From a virus: a stretch of DNA of 58,161 nucleotides. The translations under genes and the position numbers were made by a program. Positions 21,839-30,691 of this stretch are shown here, one piece after another (within the stretch, counting starts at the first letter, position 1; each line of letters opens with the position of its first letter). The DNA is taken from IMG/VR virus record IMGVR_UViG_3300049048_000078, positions 1 through 58,161 of that record. One strand, given 5' to 3'. The notes beneath the pieces were generated by a model. It made no database searches. It had not been told where the DNA came from and worked only from the letters and a program-made list of their open reading frames with translations.

Positions 21839-22037
21839 TCTGTTTGCCTACCGCTTTCCAATCCTCGGAAATTGAGCCGCGCTTTCGAGTAGGTAGCGAC
21901 TTGGGCTGGAAATGCTCCGCATTGCCATACTCCAAATCAAAGTTGCCAAAAAGGACAACGGGCGCGCCCAAGCCTTTCCAGAAACCAATCTTGAAAGCTT
22001 GCGCGCGAGTGCTGTTAGCTTTCACCAATACAGACAT
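21813..22037 (-). CDS. Small hypothetical protein upstream of DUF2335
   Basis: 74 residues (MSVLVKANSTRAQAFKIGFW, then KGLGAPVVLFGNFDLEYGNA). A good ribosome site AAGGAAA lies before the ATG. The C-terminus is basic. It overlaps the DUF2335 gene by 26 bases, so the two form a small cassette. The region is less GC-rich than the virion genes around it, consistent with an inserted accessory unit. No family recognised. Confidence 0.6.
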   Translation of the reverse strand: MSVLVKANSTRAQAFKIGFWKGLGAPVVLFGNFDLEYGNAEHFQPKSLPTRKRGSISEDWKAVGKQIAGATKLG

Positions 22038-22187
22038 TCGCGTTTCCTTAGTTCGGGTGTGAGAGACAACTTGTTGTGGAATTGTGCACCATTTGTGGAA
22101 ATTGGGTGGAATCCGATGACTTCCCGTACATGTACCTGATCTCTCCTGGGCTTTGCCGACGCGGACCCACCTGCTACATTCCAGCCC

Positions 22188-22346
22188 ATGTCCTTCCTCG
22201 GCTTCAAGTTCGGCAAACTGATCCTTTTCGGGATCGCTGCAGGGATTTGGGGCCTCTATTGCGGGCTCACCGGTCGCGACTTGAGAGGGCGACGGGTGCA
22301 GCCAGCGCAAGACCATCAAGATTCGCCAGACGATCCGCAGCGCTGA
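22188..22346 (+). CDS. Possible small membrane protein
   Basis: A 52-residue reading frame: a hydrophobic segment (KLILFGIAAGIWGLYCGLTG) and a charged C-terminus (DLRGRRVQPAQDHQDSPDDP). The topology is sensible, and the last 80 bases run antisense to the end of the large leftward virion gene. There is no clear ribosome site, so it is only a candidate. Confidence 0.3.
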   Translation: MSFLGFKFGKLILFGIAAGIWGLYCGLTGRDLRGRRVQPAQDHQDSPDDPQR

Positions 22347-23880
22347 ATCCCAGCCTCGGGCTCCCTGCTTCGGCAGCCTTCGACAACCCCCTTTGCACCG
22401 GGCCAGACAGCGACGCGGCTCTCGCAAGCGGCCGTGCCACCAAACCGGTCGCAGCCACCGGGCTGAAGCCTGTCGCGGCGCCCATGGTGCCGGCTGCCGC
22501 CCAATCAAGCGGGGACAGCTGCGGTAGCGAACCCATCTTTTCCACCGACTGCGCTGCTTTTGGAAAGGCGGTGGCCAGGTCAGCGGATGCCTTCAGACCT
22601 CCTGTCAAAACACCTTTCTTCGCGAGCTTCGCAAGAGTCTGCGCGTCGACACTGCCAGTGGTTGGGTTCAACGCCCGCTCCACGCTGTAGGTCTTCGCGA
22701 TCAGCGTGCGAGCATCGCGCAGGCCCTTAAGCAGCTCAGCCTGCCCCAGGCTTTCTGCATACGACTCCAGGCCGGATTCCAGGCGCTTGCTCAGCCCTTC
22801 GGCTGCCTTGGCCTTCGTCAGGTCTTCCGGGCTGGCACTCCGGTTGTAAGCCCTGAACCACGCCTGCGCGTCATTGCGCGCCTGTTTCAGGTCCTCGACC
22901 ATCTGCGCGGGGTTGATCTCCGGGCTGGCCGGCTTGTTGAACATCGGCTGGGCGCGTTCGGCAGGCTTGACGGGCAGTGATGCGACAGCTTTGTACGCTT
23001 GCCCGGCGTTGGCCCGGATTTCCTTGAGCAGCTCGGGCGTAATCGTCGTTTCCGGCGGCAACCCAATTTCCTTCGCGGCCAGCTGGTTCACCACCTGCTG
23101 GTTCTTCATACTGGCGTTCTGCGCAACCGAAGTCTTCCCGGCCAAGCCCTCCAGAAGGCGGTTCCCCAGCGAAGGTTTCGCCATCGTGGGCGGGACTACA
23201 AAGCCACTCTCCGCGGCGCTCTCAGCTGCTTTGCGGACTCCCGGAGCCACATCGGGACCGCGAATTGCCTGACCGACCCGCTGCATGCCGCTCGCCATGC
23301 CACGCACAACCAACGGTGTCGCCGCCCCAATGGCCGCCCCCGTCAGCGCCTGGTCCGGGTCCACCAGGCCAGCCGTCGCACCGCCAGCAATGGCACCGCC
23401 CAGCATCCGCGTGCCCATGCCCGCTCCTTGAGCGCTGAGCCCTCCCGATGCGATGGCCTCACCCAGCGGAATTGCAGCCTTCGGCAGCGCCCCAGCTGCG
23501 CCAGCGGCCTTCACGCCCGCGCCCAGGGCGCCGCCGACAGGCAGCGTGGCGGCGATCTGGCCCCCTACCCTACCCAGGCTGGCAGCGGTGTTGTCCTTGC
23601 CGTACGTGGCGTCGAATTCCTTCTTGCCAGCGGCGTTCATGTCCGCCACGCGCTGGCCCTCGCTCGTGCCGGCGATCTTGTCGAAGCCGGTGGCCAGGAG
23701 CTTGGCACCGGTGTCCACCACGTCCTTCGCACCGCGCAGGACACCAGCGCCGAAGCTCTGAAGAGCGCCAGGGGCGGGAACTGGCGGCGCTTCATCAATG
23801 AACTCGTACCGGCCGCCGGAGGCCACACCGCCCGGCTGCGGTACCGCTGGTTCGTCAATGAACTCGTATCGGCTCATCAT
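22267..23880 (-). CDS. Putative internal virion (ejection) protein
   Basis: 537 residues. It begins MSRYEFIDEP...GGRYEFIDEAPPVPAPGA, a short repeated YEFIDE motif found at the N-termini of many podovirus internal proteins. A long Gly/Ala-rich amphipathic region follows (LGRVGGQIAATLPVGGALGA, GTRMLGGAIAGGATAGLVDP), then helices with GQAYKAVASLPVKPAERA and EDLTKAKAAEGLSKRLESGL. Such proteins are packed in the head and ejected to help DNA cross the envelope. An ATGATG start overlaps the upstream stop. It occupies the position of P22 gene 16. Confidence 0.7.
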   Translation of the reverse strand: MMSRYEFIDEPAVPQPGGVASGGRYEFIDEAPPVPAPGALQSFGAGVLRGAKDVVDTGAKLLATGFDKIAGTSEGQRVADMNAAGKKEFDATYGKDNTAASLGRVGGQIAATLPVGGALGAGVKAAGAAGALPKAAIPLGEAIASGGLSAQGAGMGTRMLGGAIAGGATAGLVDPDQALTGAAIGAATPLVVRGMASGMQRVGQAIRGPDVAPGVRKAAESAAESGFVVPPTMAKPSLGNRLLEGLAGKTSVAQNASMKNQQVVNQLAAKEIGLPPETTITPELLKEIRANAGQAYKAVASLPVKPAERAQPMFNKPASPEINPAQMVEDLKQARNDAQAWFRAYNRSASPEDLTKAKAAEGLSKRLESGLESYAESLGQAELLKGLRDARTLIAKTYSVERALNPTTGSVDAQTLAKLAKKGVLTGGLKASADLATAFPKAAQSVEKMGSLPQLSPLDWAAAGTMGAATGFSPVAATGLVARPLARAASLSGPVQRGLSKAAEAGSPRLGFSAADRLANLDGLALAAPVALSSRDR

Positions 23881-26684
23881 GCGCCCTTCCATTGCGAACC
23901 GTCCCAAGTCAGTACCTGTCCGGTTTGGTTGTCTCGGATGCGCCGGCCGACGGCAATGCCCTCGGTGGGCAGCGCGTCCATCGCTGGCGGCTTGCTGGGC
24001 TGGGACGCAGCGGCCTGGGCGCCCTTGGCTTGAGCAGCATCAGCCATCGCTGATCCGCTGGGACCAGCCCTCAGCCGGGCGGTTTCTACCTGGCTGGCAA
24101 GGCGCGCCTGCTTCTCAGCAATGGTCTTCGGGTCATCGCCCGGTTGTGGGAAGTAAGACCGGCTGAGCCCCTGCAGCTGCTCGCGGGTGTACGCCGCGCC
24201 AGTGTTCAGGGTCAGGGCAGCGTCAAGGGCATCGAGCTGAGCCGCCTCCACCCGCTGCCGGTCCTCCGGTCGAATGAAGTTCGCCACGCCCTCCGGCAGG
24301 GAGTTGATGAGAGAGGTGCCGACACCTGGGCGAGTGGCGCCGGGGTTCTTAGCGCCAATCTCGTTGATCAGCTTCAATGCGTTGTCCATGCGCAGTGCGT
24401 AGCCCGCGGACTTGGCTTGGTCTTCGGTGAGCTTCGGGCCTGCCGCGCCCGCCTTGAGGCGTGCTTCTTCGAGACCCGCAAGGGCCGTGATGCCGGCGCG
24501 CGAGTTGTTCCCTCGCTCTGTGACCAAAGTGCGCGCCATGTCGTTCTGGCGGTTTGCCGCACCTTCCGCAGCGGAAGCCGCCGCCTGCAGCCCGGCGCGT
24601 TGCATGTCCCCTTGCTCCCGCATGGCTGCTTGATCCATGCCTGGCTGGGCTGCCCGCAACGCCAGATCGTTCGACAGCATGGCCTGATACGCGGACACGT
24701 CTGGCGACTCACCGCCGTGACCGCCACGGAAGCGGTTCATGCCAGCGTTGCTCCATTCGGGACGGTTCATGATGCTCAGCGCACTCGTGCGGGCGTTCTC
24801 CAGATCCTTGCGGGCCTGCCAATCGTTGCCGCTGTGGCGCACGATCGGAGCCTGCACAGATGAGGCGGCGCTGGGCAATGCCGCCATTGCCGATGCAGCG
24901 CCACGGCGGGACAGGCTTTCCGCAGCCCCCTGGTTCTGTGCGCTCACTTCACCAACTGGCAATGGTGCGGGCGAAGGCGTCGCAGCTGCACTCATCATCG
25001 TGGCCGCTCTACTCAGCGCACCATTGCCCGTCGATGCCGGAGCAGCCGGCGGTGCCGTCCCTGCATAAGCCAGGCTTCGCGGATCAGTCAGACTGTTCAT
25101 GCGCTGCGGCGTGGGCGGCGCCGGCGGTGGCGTCACCTGTGCGGCTGGTTCGAACGTTGATGGGCCGGTGGCCTGCACCCCCTGGCGCAGCTGGTCGGCG
25201 GTCGCGCGCGTCGTCTTGCCGTGGTCGGTGAGTTGAGGGTAGAAGCCGAACACGGCGCGGTCCTCGACGAGCCCGCCATCGGCATACCTGCGCGGCTGAT
25301 TGGGCATGGCTCCGAGGCGATCAGCCCAGCCCATTGGGGCGGCAGGAGCAGGCGCGGAGGCCATGCGCTGTGCTGCGCTTTGAGTTCCCACCGCGGGCTG
25401 TGCAGTGCCAGGTGCCGACGCTACGGACGACAGCGATCGAGCGGGAACGGTGCTCACCGTGCCGCGATTCGGCTGAAAACCGCTGGCCACTTGCGTGACA
25501 CTGGCGTCCTGCGTGGCCGCCGCCGCGTCCCCGAAGCTGTTCCGGGCCGTGGCTGGTGCTGGTGCCGGCGGCATCCCTGCCTCGACAGTGGCGCGCGACG
25601 ATTGGCCCGATGCCGCGAGCTTGGCCGCGTTGCTGGCCGCGTAGGGGTTGGGGTCGTACGTCGTGCTGCGTGGATCGGAGAAGCCGGTCATGCGGGTAGC
25701 GGCCGCGAGGTTGCTGCCCAGGGCGGGCTGCGCAGGTGCAGGCGCCGGGGCCGGCGCAGTGGTGCCAAAGGTGTCGGTCGCCGAAGTGCGGACCTGCGTG
25801 GTGCCGGGGTCGCGCGCTACGGCCGCGGCATCGCCGAAGCTATTGGGACGGGTCGGGTCAACGACGCCGCCATCTGCGAAGCCCTGGGCCATGCCACCCT
25901 GGGCCTGCCGCTGCCGTTCACGCTCCATGGCAAGTGAGTCGGACTGCGCTTGGCTGGCCGCTGCCTCTTGTTGCGCCACGGCCAGCGCCGCGTTCCGCCG
26001 CCCAAGGCGCTCACGCTCCATCTGGTCGAACCCAGCCACTACCCCGCCATCAGCGTAGAGCTGTTCCGGCGCCTGCGCCATGCGCTCCGCAGCGCCTGGG
26101 GCGAAGCCACGGGCCTCCGCCACTTCCGCGTCGGTCTGGCCTCCATCCACGCCGTTCACTGGGGTGTGCGTGGCGTCCTTCATGGCTTTGAGCACCGCTG
26201 CACCAATGGCCATGACCTGCTCGGGCGGGACTTCGAATTCACCGTTCGACAGGCGCACGGGCACGGTGCCCATCTTCTCCAGTGCGCTGGGGCCGATCTC
26301 GGCCGTGCTGTCGGCCGGCATGATGAACGTGCCGGGCTCGGCTTCAGTGGCGATGCTGTCGCTGGTCCCGGTGCCAGGGCCGCGCACCAGACCACCCTTG
26401 GCCAGGTACTGCGGCTGCTGTTGCTTGTAGCCCATGGCCTCCATGCGGGGGATCATGGCTTGCAGCTGCGCGGCGCGGGTGTCGGTTGCGGGCGCTGCAG
26501 CCACGGCCGGAGCTGGTGCTGGGGTCGCCTGCGGGTAGCCCATCGCGGCCATCTTCGGGATCAGGTCGCGCAGGCCGGAGAGGCCTCGGGCGCCGAAGCC
26601 TACTTGGCCGCCGTCGGCGAGGTGCTGGGGGTTGGTTGCGCGGTGCGCGAGACCGCGCTGCGCCGGGGGCTGGAAGCCTTGCAT
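23877..26684 (-). CDS. Large internal virion protein with ADGG(x)V repeats
   Basis: 935 residues, rich in Ala, Pro and Gln. Short motifs of the form (A/L)(D/K)GG(L/V/Q)V recur five times (LADGGQVGF, LAKGGLVRG, YADGGVVAG, FADGGVVDP, YADGGLVED). Low-complexity PAPAPAP linkers separate them. NSFGDAAA with nearby SxTQVxS is also duplicated. The last 200 residues are helical (SAGYALRMDNALKLINEIGA). ADGGxV motifs are common in phage ejection and tape-like proteins. No lysozyme motif is seen. Copy 4 of the late element lies before the ATG. Confidence 0.65.
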   Translation of the reverse strand: MQGFQPPAQRGLAHRATNPQHLADGGQVGFGARGLSGLRDLIPKMAAMGYPQATPAPAPAVAAAPATDTRAAQLQAMIPRMEAMGYKQQQPQYLAKGGLVRGPGTGTSDSIATEAEPGTFIMPADSTAEIGPSALEKMGTVPVRLSNGEFEVPPEQVMAIGAAVLKAMKDATHTPVNGVDGGQTDAEVAEARGFAPGAAERMAQAPEQLYADGGVVAGFDQMERERLGRRNAALAVAQQEAAASQAQSDSLAMERERQRQAQGGMAQGFADGGVVDPTRPNSFGDAAAVARDPGTTQVRTSATDTFGTTAPAPAPAPAQPALGSNLAAATRMTGFSDPRSTTYDPNPYAASNAAKLAASGQSSRATVEAGMPPAPAPATARNSFGDAAAATQDASVTQVASGFQPNRGTVSTVPARSLSSVASAPGTAQPAVGTQSAAQRMASAPAPAAPMGWADRLGAMPNQPRRYADGGLVEDRAVFGFYPQLTDHGKTTRATADQLRQGVQATGPSTFEPAAQVTPPPAPPTPQRMNSLTDPRSLAYAGTAPPAAPASTGNGALSRAATMMSAAATPSPAPLPVGEVSAQNQGAAESLSRRGAASAMAALPSAASSVQAPIVRHSGNDWQARKDLENARTSALSIMNRPEWSNAGMNRFRGGHGGESPDVSAYQAMLSNDLALRAAQPGMDQAAMREQGDMQRAGLQAAASAAEGAANRQNDMARTLVTERGNNSRAGITALAGLEEARLKAGAAGPKLTEDQAKSAGYALRMDNALKLINEIGAKNPGATRPGVGTSLINSLPEGVANFIRPEDRQRVEAAQLDALDAALTLNTGAAYTREQLQGLSRSYFPQPGDDPKTIAEKQARLASQVETARLRAGPSGSAMADAAQAKGAQAAASQPSKPPAMDALPTEGIAVGRRIRDNQTGQVLTWDGSQWKGA

Positions 26685-26704
26685 GGATGGCCTTTCGGAT
26701 CAAT

Positions 26705-26752
26705 GCAGGCAGTCTCCTTTCGCGCGGGGCGCGCGTCGAACCCTACTGGGGG
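26705..26752 (-). promoter_or_regulatory. Two-box late element, copy 4
   Basis: Minus-strand box A CCCCCAGTAGGGTTCGA (26736-26752) and box B GGAGACT (26711-26717) are 18 bases apart, before the 935-residue gene and 6 bases after the adaptor gene's stop. Confidence 0.7.
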
Positions 26753-26757
26753 CGCTG

Positions 26758-27435
26758 TCAGGCGATGGGGCCGGGGTTCAGGCCCTGGCCGTTGCGCACC
26801 CATGCCTCATTGCGGCCGCTGGCCTTGCGGCCGAACTCAGCCTCGAACCGGGCCAGCGCTACGGCCGCCTTGCCGTCGTTGTGCAGGTCGGTGTCTTCGC
26901 GGCTGTAGGCTCGGTACAGCATCCAGTCCACCAGTCCGCGATGCAGTTCCGGACGGATCTCCGGCTTGTCAAAGTCGTTGCGCAGCGGCTTGAGCGGCAG
27001 GCGCTGGACCGTGAGGCGGATCGTCCCGGCGTCCTTCGGCCGTGGCCACAGGTGCAACGCACCGGTTGTCATACCCTCCACTAGATGCGTGGGGCGGCTC
27101 CGGCTGGTGTCGTCTTGCCACGCGGGAAAGATGCTGTCCATGACCTCATCCGACACCAGAGCCACGTCCTGCCCGTCAACGCGGGCACGGATGATGCGCA
27201 CGATCCTGGGGTCGATGGTGGCGATTTCTTCATCTGCGGCGATGGCCACTGTGCACATCGGAGAAGAGGAGTCGCGCAGCAGTTCGCTGCGCCGGCATGC
27301 CTCTTCCTGGGCCTCATTGACATAGATCGTGAGCAGATCGTCCTTGCAAAACACATCGCTGTCCCCACCACCCACGGACTTGATCTGGTCCATGGACTGG
27401 GCCCGATACAGCGCGATCAGCTCTTCCAGGTTCAT
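26758..27435 (-). CDS. Head-tail adaptor protein (DUF6682-like)
   Basis: 225 residues. It opens MNLEELIALYRAQSMDQIKS, followed by FCKDDLLTIYVNEAQEEACR RSELLRDSS, the pattern of phage adaptor proteins (P22 gp4/DUF6682-like) that extend the portal. Then PRIVRIIRARVDGQDVALVS and ALHLWPRPKDAGTIRLTVQR form the central domain. In short-tailed phages the adaptor ring joins portal and tail. The gene order capsid, two small head genes, adaptor, internal proteins agrees. Confidence 0.78.
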   Translation of the reverse strand: MNLEELIALYRAQSMDQIKSVGGGDSDVFCKDDLLTIYVNEAQEEACRRSELLRDSSSPMCTVAIAADEEIATIDPRIVRIIRARVDGQDVALVSDEVMDSIFPAWQDDTSRSRPTHLVEGMTTGALHLWPRPKDAGTIRLTVQRLPLKPLRNDFDKPEIRPELHRGLVDWMLYRAYSREDTDLHNDGKAAVALARFEAEFGRKASGRNEAWVRNGQGLNPGPIA

Positions 27436-27449
27436 GGCCGTCGATCAGG

Positions 27450-27896
27450 TCAGGAAGCCAATACAGCGCGCAGCCAGGCGGACCCGCGCGGGTTGTCGTC
27501 ACGGTTGACGATGAAGGGATAGCGCAGGCTCTTGACCTGCTTCAGAACGTTCATGGCTTCGCCTTTGCGTTCGTCCAAGTCTTGGTCGTAACCGGTTTCC
27601 TTGGCGCGCGCCAACCGCTCCACATACTTGCGCTTCACCACAATGGGAACATCGCGGCGGAACATCTGCGTGACGCCGTTGACGGCCACATGCACATAGG
27701 GAGCTTCGTTGTCCTTGCCGGACGATTGGACTGTCACCATCACAGGCTCGTTCATGAAGGCCTCCAGCTCGGCGTCTTTCATGGTGACCGGGTTGGCGAT
27801 GACTTCCGGCGAAAACTCCTGCACCACGCCGAACTCCATCGTGTTCTCGGTGCCCAGATATTCGTTGGTGGAGTCCACCTCGGTTTTGCGGCTCAT
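27450..27896 (-). CDS. Conserved head-region protein
   Basis: 148 residues from the ATG at 27896. It has an acidic N-terminus (MSRKTEVDSTNEYLGTENTM) and a domain with VMVTVQSSGKDNEAPYVHVA VNGV then MFRRDVPIVVKRKYVERLAR. The phrase HVAVNGVxxxxxRDVPxxVKRKYVExLAR occurs in conserved small head proteins of this phage type. It lies between the 122-residue head protein and the adaptor and is probably a virion or assembly component. Confidence 0.68.
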   Translation of the reverse strand: MSRKTEVDSTNEYLGTENTMEFGVVQEFSPEVIANPVTMKDAELEAFMNEPVMVTVQSSGKDNEAPYVHVAVNGVTQMFRRDVPIVVKRKYVERLARAKETGYDQDLDERKGEAMNVLKQVKSLRYPFIVNRDDNPRGSAWLRAVLAS

Positions 27897-27954
27897 GTTC
27901 TCGATCTCCTGAGGGAATGTGGCGCCCCAGCGAGTGCCGGGGCGCGATGCGGCA

Positions 27955-28323
27955 TCAGCCGCGGGCTTCGTAGACACAGGTCTTGGAAGCCAGGATGGCG
28001 GCCAGGGTGGCGTTCTGCAGCACACGGAAGCCGTGCTCGTCCACCGTGATGCCCCCGTTGCCTGCCCCGGTTTCGAGGGTGCGGGTGCCGGCGGCAACGG
28101 TCTTCAGGCAGCTGTTGGCATCCATGCCCTCGAACCACTCGACTTCGACGCGGTCGGTCAAGTTGACCCAGCGCACATAGCGCGGCTTGAAGCCGGTCTC
28201 CACGCGGGTCGAGTCAGTCGCCGTGATGGCGGTGGCGTCGTAAACCACCTTGCCCTGGGCAAGTGCGGGCGAGTCCTGCTTGTCGGAGTTGATGCGGGTC
28301 TGGCCCGCGGTGTTGTCGGCCAT
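27955..28323 (-). CDS. Putative head decoration protein
   Basis: 122 residues. The N-terminus is polar, followed by a beta-rich domain (GKVVYDATAITATDSTRVET, YVRWVNLTDRVEVEWFEGMD) ending FRVLQNATLAAILASKTCVY. Its size and position directly downstream of the capsid gene suggest a decoration or capsid-stabilising protein. A hairpin lies between the capsid stop and this gene. No named family can be assigned. Confidence 0.6.
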   Translation of the reverse strand: MADNTAGQTRINSDKQDSPALAQGKVVYDATAITATDSTRVETGFKPRYVRWVNLTDRVEVEWFEGMDANSCLKTVAAGTRTLETGAGNGGITVDEHGFRVLQNATLAAILASKTCVYEARG

Positions 28324-28354
28324 GATGGCTCCTTGATGTGGGGGGTGTTAAATG

Positions 28355-28380
28355 CGAGAGAAGGGCCGAAGCCCTTTCTC
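28355..28380 (-). terminator. Possible terminator or processing hairpin after the capsid gene
   Basis: Minus-strand stem GAGAAAGGGC/GCCCTTCTC with a TTCG tetraloop, 9 bases past the capsid stop. The T-run is interrupted (CTTCTCTC), so it may only reduce read-through. That would help make capsid mRNA more abundant than downstream messages. Confidence 0.5.
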
Positions 28381-28389
28381 TGTCTAGCC

Positions 28390-29433
28390 TTACAGCGCGG
28401 TCACGCCCGCTTCAGCGACGGCCATCCAGCCTTCGTTGAGCATGGTGCAGGCCATGTAGAACTTGGCGCCGACGTAGCCGCGTTGGCCCAGCGGATCGCT
28501 CTTGTCCTTTTGGCCGGGTGGGATGTACGTGGGGTCGAGCGAATCGCCACCACGCAGCGCCAGCTGGCCCCAGGCATCAGCGCCAACCATGATGAACGGG
28601 TACACGTCCACCTTGGAAGCGCCCACGCTGGACAGCCCGGTCGAGCCCACGTCAGCGCCTGCACCCAGGTAGGGAGCCAGCTCCGGCGACGTGATGAAAC
28701 GGAAGTTCTCCACACTGCCGATTTCGTGCGGGCTCACAGGCTTGCGGGTGCCGTATTCCGACACGTGGATGAAGCCGACCAGGTCGCGTACATCGGCTTC
28801 GGCGTCCGAATGGACGAACACCAGGTAGGCCGCTTCCACGGGCTGGGTGTCGATGTCCACCGAAGGCGCCAGGATCTGCGTGATGCGCTTGGCATGGTTG
28901 GCCTGCAGGTTGCGACTGACCTTGCGCAGCAGCGACAGCGTGATCTTCGCGTTGACGCTGGCACGGGTGGAGCCGCCGCCGCCGTAATACACGTTCGTGC
29001 AAGCCTTCAGCACGCCGTAGCGGATCATTTCGCGCACCAGGGCGATGCGCTCTCCGCACTGCTGCTTCATTTCGGCAGGCGCGTCGTCCTCGTAGGTGTC
29101 CGCGGTCTGGTCGGTGAGCTGGTAGAGGCAGCCGTACTGCTTCAGCGTCACCGTGATGTCCTGCGGCACCAACGTGTCGGCCGTAGGCGTGACGCCCTCG
29201 GTCAGCTCGTGCGTGGCAGGATCAGCCGACGGGCGGTTGATGGTGTTGTAGTTCGTGGCCGCGGCGCCGTAGGGCAGATACCGGCGGTGCACGATGGTCT
29301 TGCCCGAGTTCTTGGGCATGCCACGTTGCTGGCCGGTGATGCCCAGGACTTCGGCGGGCACGGCGTGGGCGAGGATGTCGCCCTTCAGCTTGCCGATCCG
29401 GGCGGCTGGGCTGGTGCTGGAAAATTGAGCCAT
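28390..29433 (-). CDS. N4-gp56-type major capsid protein
   Basis: 347 residues. The start MAQFSSTSPAARIGKLKGDI followed by LGITGQQRGMPKNSGKTIVHRRYLPYG matches the N4 gp56 family of HK97-fold capsid proteins. Further family landmarks are HELTEGVTPTADTLVPQDIT and VTLKQYGCLYQLTDQTADTY, and near the end VDVYPFIMVGADAWGQLAL. It is the shell-forming protein. The scaffold gene lies 25 bases upstream. A stem-loop follows its stop. Confidence 0.9.
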   Translation of the reverse strand: MAQFSSTSPAARIGKLKGDILAHAVPAEVLGITGQQRGMPKNSGKTIVHRRYLPYGAAATNYNTINRPSADPATHELTEGVTPTADTLVPQDITVTLKQYGCLYQLTDQTADTYEDDAPAEMKQQCGERIALVREMIRYGVLKACTNVYYGGGGSTRASVNAKITLSLLRKVSRNLQANHAKRITQILAPSVDIDTQPVEAAYLVFVHSDAEADVRDLVGFIHVSEYGTRKPVSPHEIGSVENFRFITSPELAPYLGAGADVGSTGLSSVGASKVDVYPFIMVGADAWGQLALRGGDSLDPTYIPPGQKDKSDPLGQRGYVGAKFYMACTMLNEGWMAVAEAGVTAL

Positions 29434-29458
29434 TTGGTTCTCCTTGGGGCCGTGCTAC

Positions 29459-30394
29459 TCAGCGCCGACCCATGGTGGCCGCAAAAGCGGCACGCATTGC
29501 TTCGTCTTCGGTTGGCGCGGCCTGGGGACGCGGCGCGTTCCCCGAAGGCGTCAGCGCCCGTTCCAAGCGGTTGCGACCCTGCGTCTGGCGCGTCTCCCGC
29601 GCTGCGCTTTCGGTGTCGTACTTGCTGACAATCCCGCCCAACTCATCCGCCGACATCGTGTTTTCATACGTGTCTCGGACATCGTCGGGCTGGCGGGCCA
29701 GCCACAGCTTGAAATCGGGCGTCACGACCTTTTCGCGCCAGCCCTTGTGCACGCGGTCCATCACCGCCAGTTCAACTGCCCAGGCGTCTTGCCCGGCCTG
29801 CACTGGAACCTGCGCACCCGTGGCCTCGGTGTGCGCCTGTTCAGCCGGTGGGGCTGCTTCTTGGGTAGATTGCGGGGTGATCCCCAATGCCTTCACGTAC
29901 GCGGCGAACTCGGGATAGTCCTGCTCGAACTGCTGGAGTTCAGGTGGCAGCTGTCGCACCTGTTGGGGCGCGGGCGTGGCGACTGGCACGGCTTGTTGAA
30001 GCCTGCGGTTCAGATCACCGATGCTGCCGTGGGCTTTGTCCAACTGCTTGCGCAGGCTGTCCACGTCGGCTGCGTTGCTGAGCAGGCGCCGCAGCTCGCT
30101 GCGCTTGAGGCCGTCGAGCAGCACCGGGTCTTCCTCAGCTGCGGGCGAGTCAGCAGGCTTTTCGCCCGCTTGTTCGCCGCTGGCCTCGGTTGCACCTGGT
30201 GCCGCGCCGCTGGTTTCTGGCGCATTGGCTGGCGTTTCGCCGTTCCCTTCGGGCGCCGTGCCGGTTCCACCCGCGTCGCCGGCCGCAGCATCGTTCGATG
30301 CGACAGTGGGCGAAGCTGGGATTCCGGAGACGCTGGCGAAGGCCTGCTCGAAAGCTGCCTGCTCTTCTGCCTGTTCCTGCTCACGTACGTTCAT
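29459..30394 (-). CDS. Scaffolding protein
   Basis: 311 residues, located directly upstream of the capsid gene. It has an acidic Ala/Glu/Pro-rich N-terminal half (EQEQAEEQAAFEQAFASVSG, PADSPAAEEDPVLLDG), a coiled-coil stretch (DSLRKQLDKAHGSIGDLNRR LQQ) and a basic C-terminus, all typical of phage scaffolds that guide shell assembly and then leave. A helix with FEQDYPEFAAYVKAL is conserved in related scaffolds. No protease motif is visible. Confidence 0.8.
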   Translation of the reverse strand: MNVREQEQAEEQAAFEQAFASVSGIPASPTVASNDAAAGDAGGTGTAPEGNGETPANAPETSGAAPGATEASGEQAGEKPADSPAAEEDPVLLDGLKRSELRRLLSNAADVDSLRKQLDKAHGSIGDLNRRLQQAVPVATPAPQQVRQLPPELQQFEQDYPEFAAYVKALGITPQSTQEAAPPAEQAHTEATGAQVPVQAGQDAWAVELAVMDRVHKGWREKVVTPDFKLWLARQPDDVRDTYENTMSADELGGIVSKYDTESAARETRQTQGRNRLERALTPSGNAPRPQAAPTEDEAMRAAFAATMGRR

Positions 30395-30424
30395 GCGTCA
30401 TGCACTCCTGATTGCATGCCGAGG

Positions 30425-30634
30425 TCAGTAGCCACCAACGTCGGCGATAGGCGCCGGGGCCGGGGTTTCCAGCGCCAGCAGTTCTTTCCAAGCCGCAATC
30501 CGGCCGCGTGTTTCAGCGGTGCGAATGGCGTCCATTGACGGGCTGTCGTTCTTCTCTCGCAGCGTGGCGATCTGCTTCTGTGCATGCGCACTCACAGCAC
30601 GCCACGTGGGGGAGTTGAGGTCGAGGCCCTTCAT
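30425..30634 (-). CDS. Small conserved phage protein before the scaffold
   Basis: 69 residues: MKGLDLNSPTWRAVSAHAQK then QIATLREKNDSPSMDAIRTA ETRGRIAAWKELLALE. The pattern SPxWxAVxxxAxxxIxxLRxxN...D...TAxLRGRIxxLKxLLAL is seen in small proteins encoded near portal genes of many phages. Role unknown. Its position between portal and scaffold suggests head assembly. First gene after copy 5 of the late element. Confidence 0.72.
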   Translation of the reverse strand: MKGLDLNSPTWRAVSAHAQKQIATLREKNDSPSMDAIRTAETRGRIAAWKELLALETPAPAPIADVGGY

Positions 30635-30635
30635 G

Positions 30636-30684
30636 GCTCTGCAGTTTTCAAGAATGGGAGCAAACCGGCGAACCCTACTGGGGG
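30636..30684 (-). promoter_or_regulatory. Two-box late element, copy 5
   Basis: Minus-strand box A CCCCCAGTAGGGTTCGC (30668-30684) and a B-like box GAAAACTG (30643-30650) are 17 bases apart, directly before the ATG at 30634 and 7 bases after the portal stop. Confidence 0.72.
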
Positions 30685-30691
30685 TGGCCGC

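Noticed and set aside
27919-29628. Long plus-strand open frame opposite the capsid region
   Set aside because: Antisense shadow of the capsid and head genes, without ribosome site or recognisable domain.
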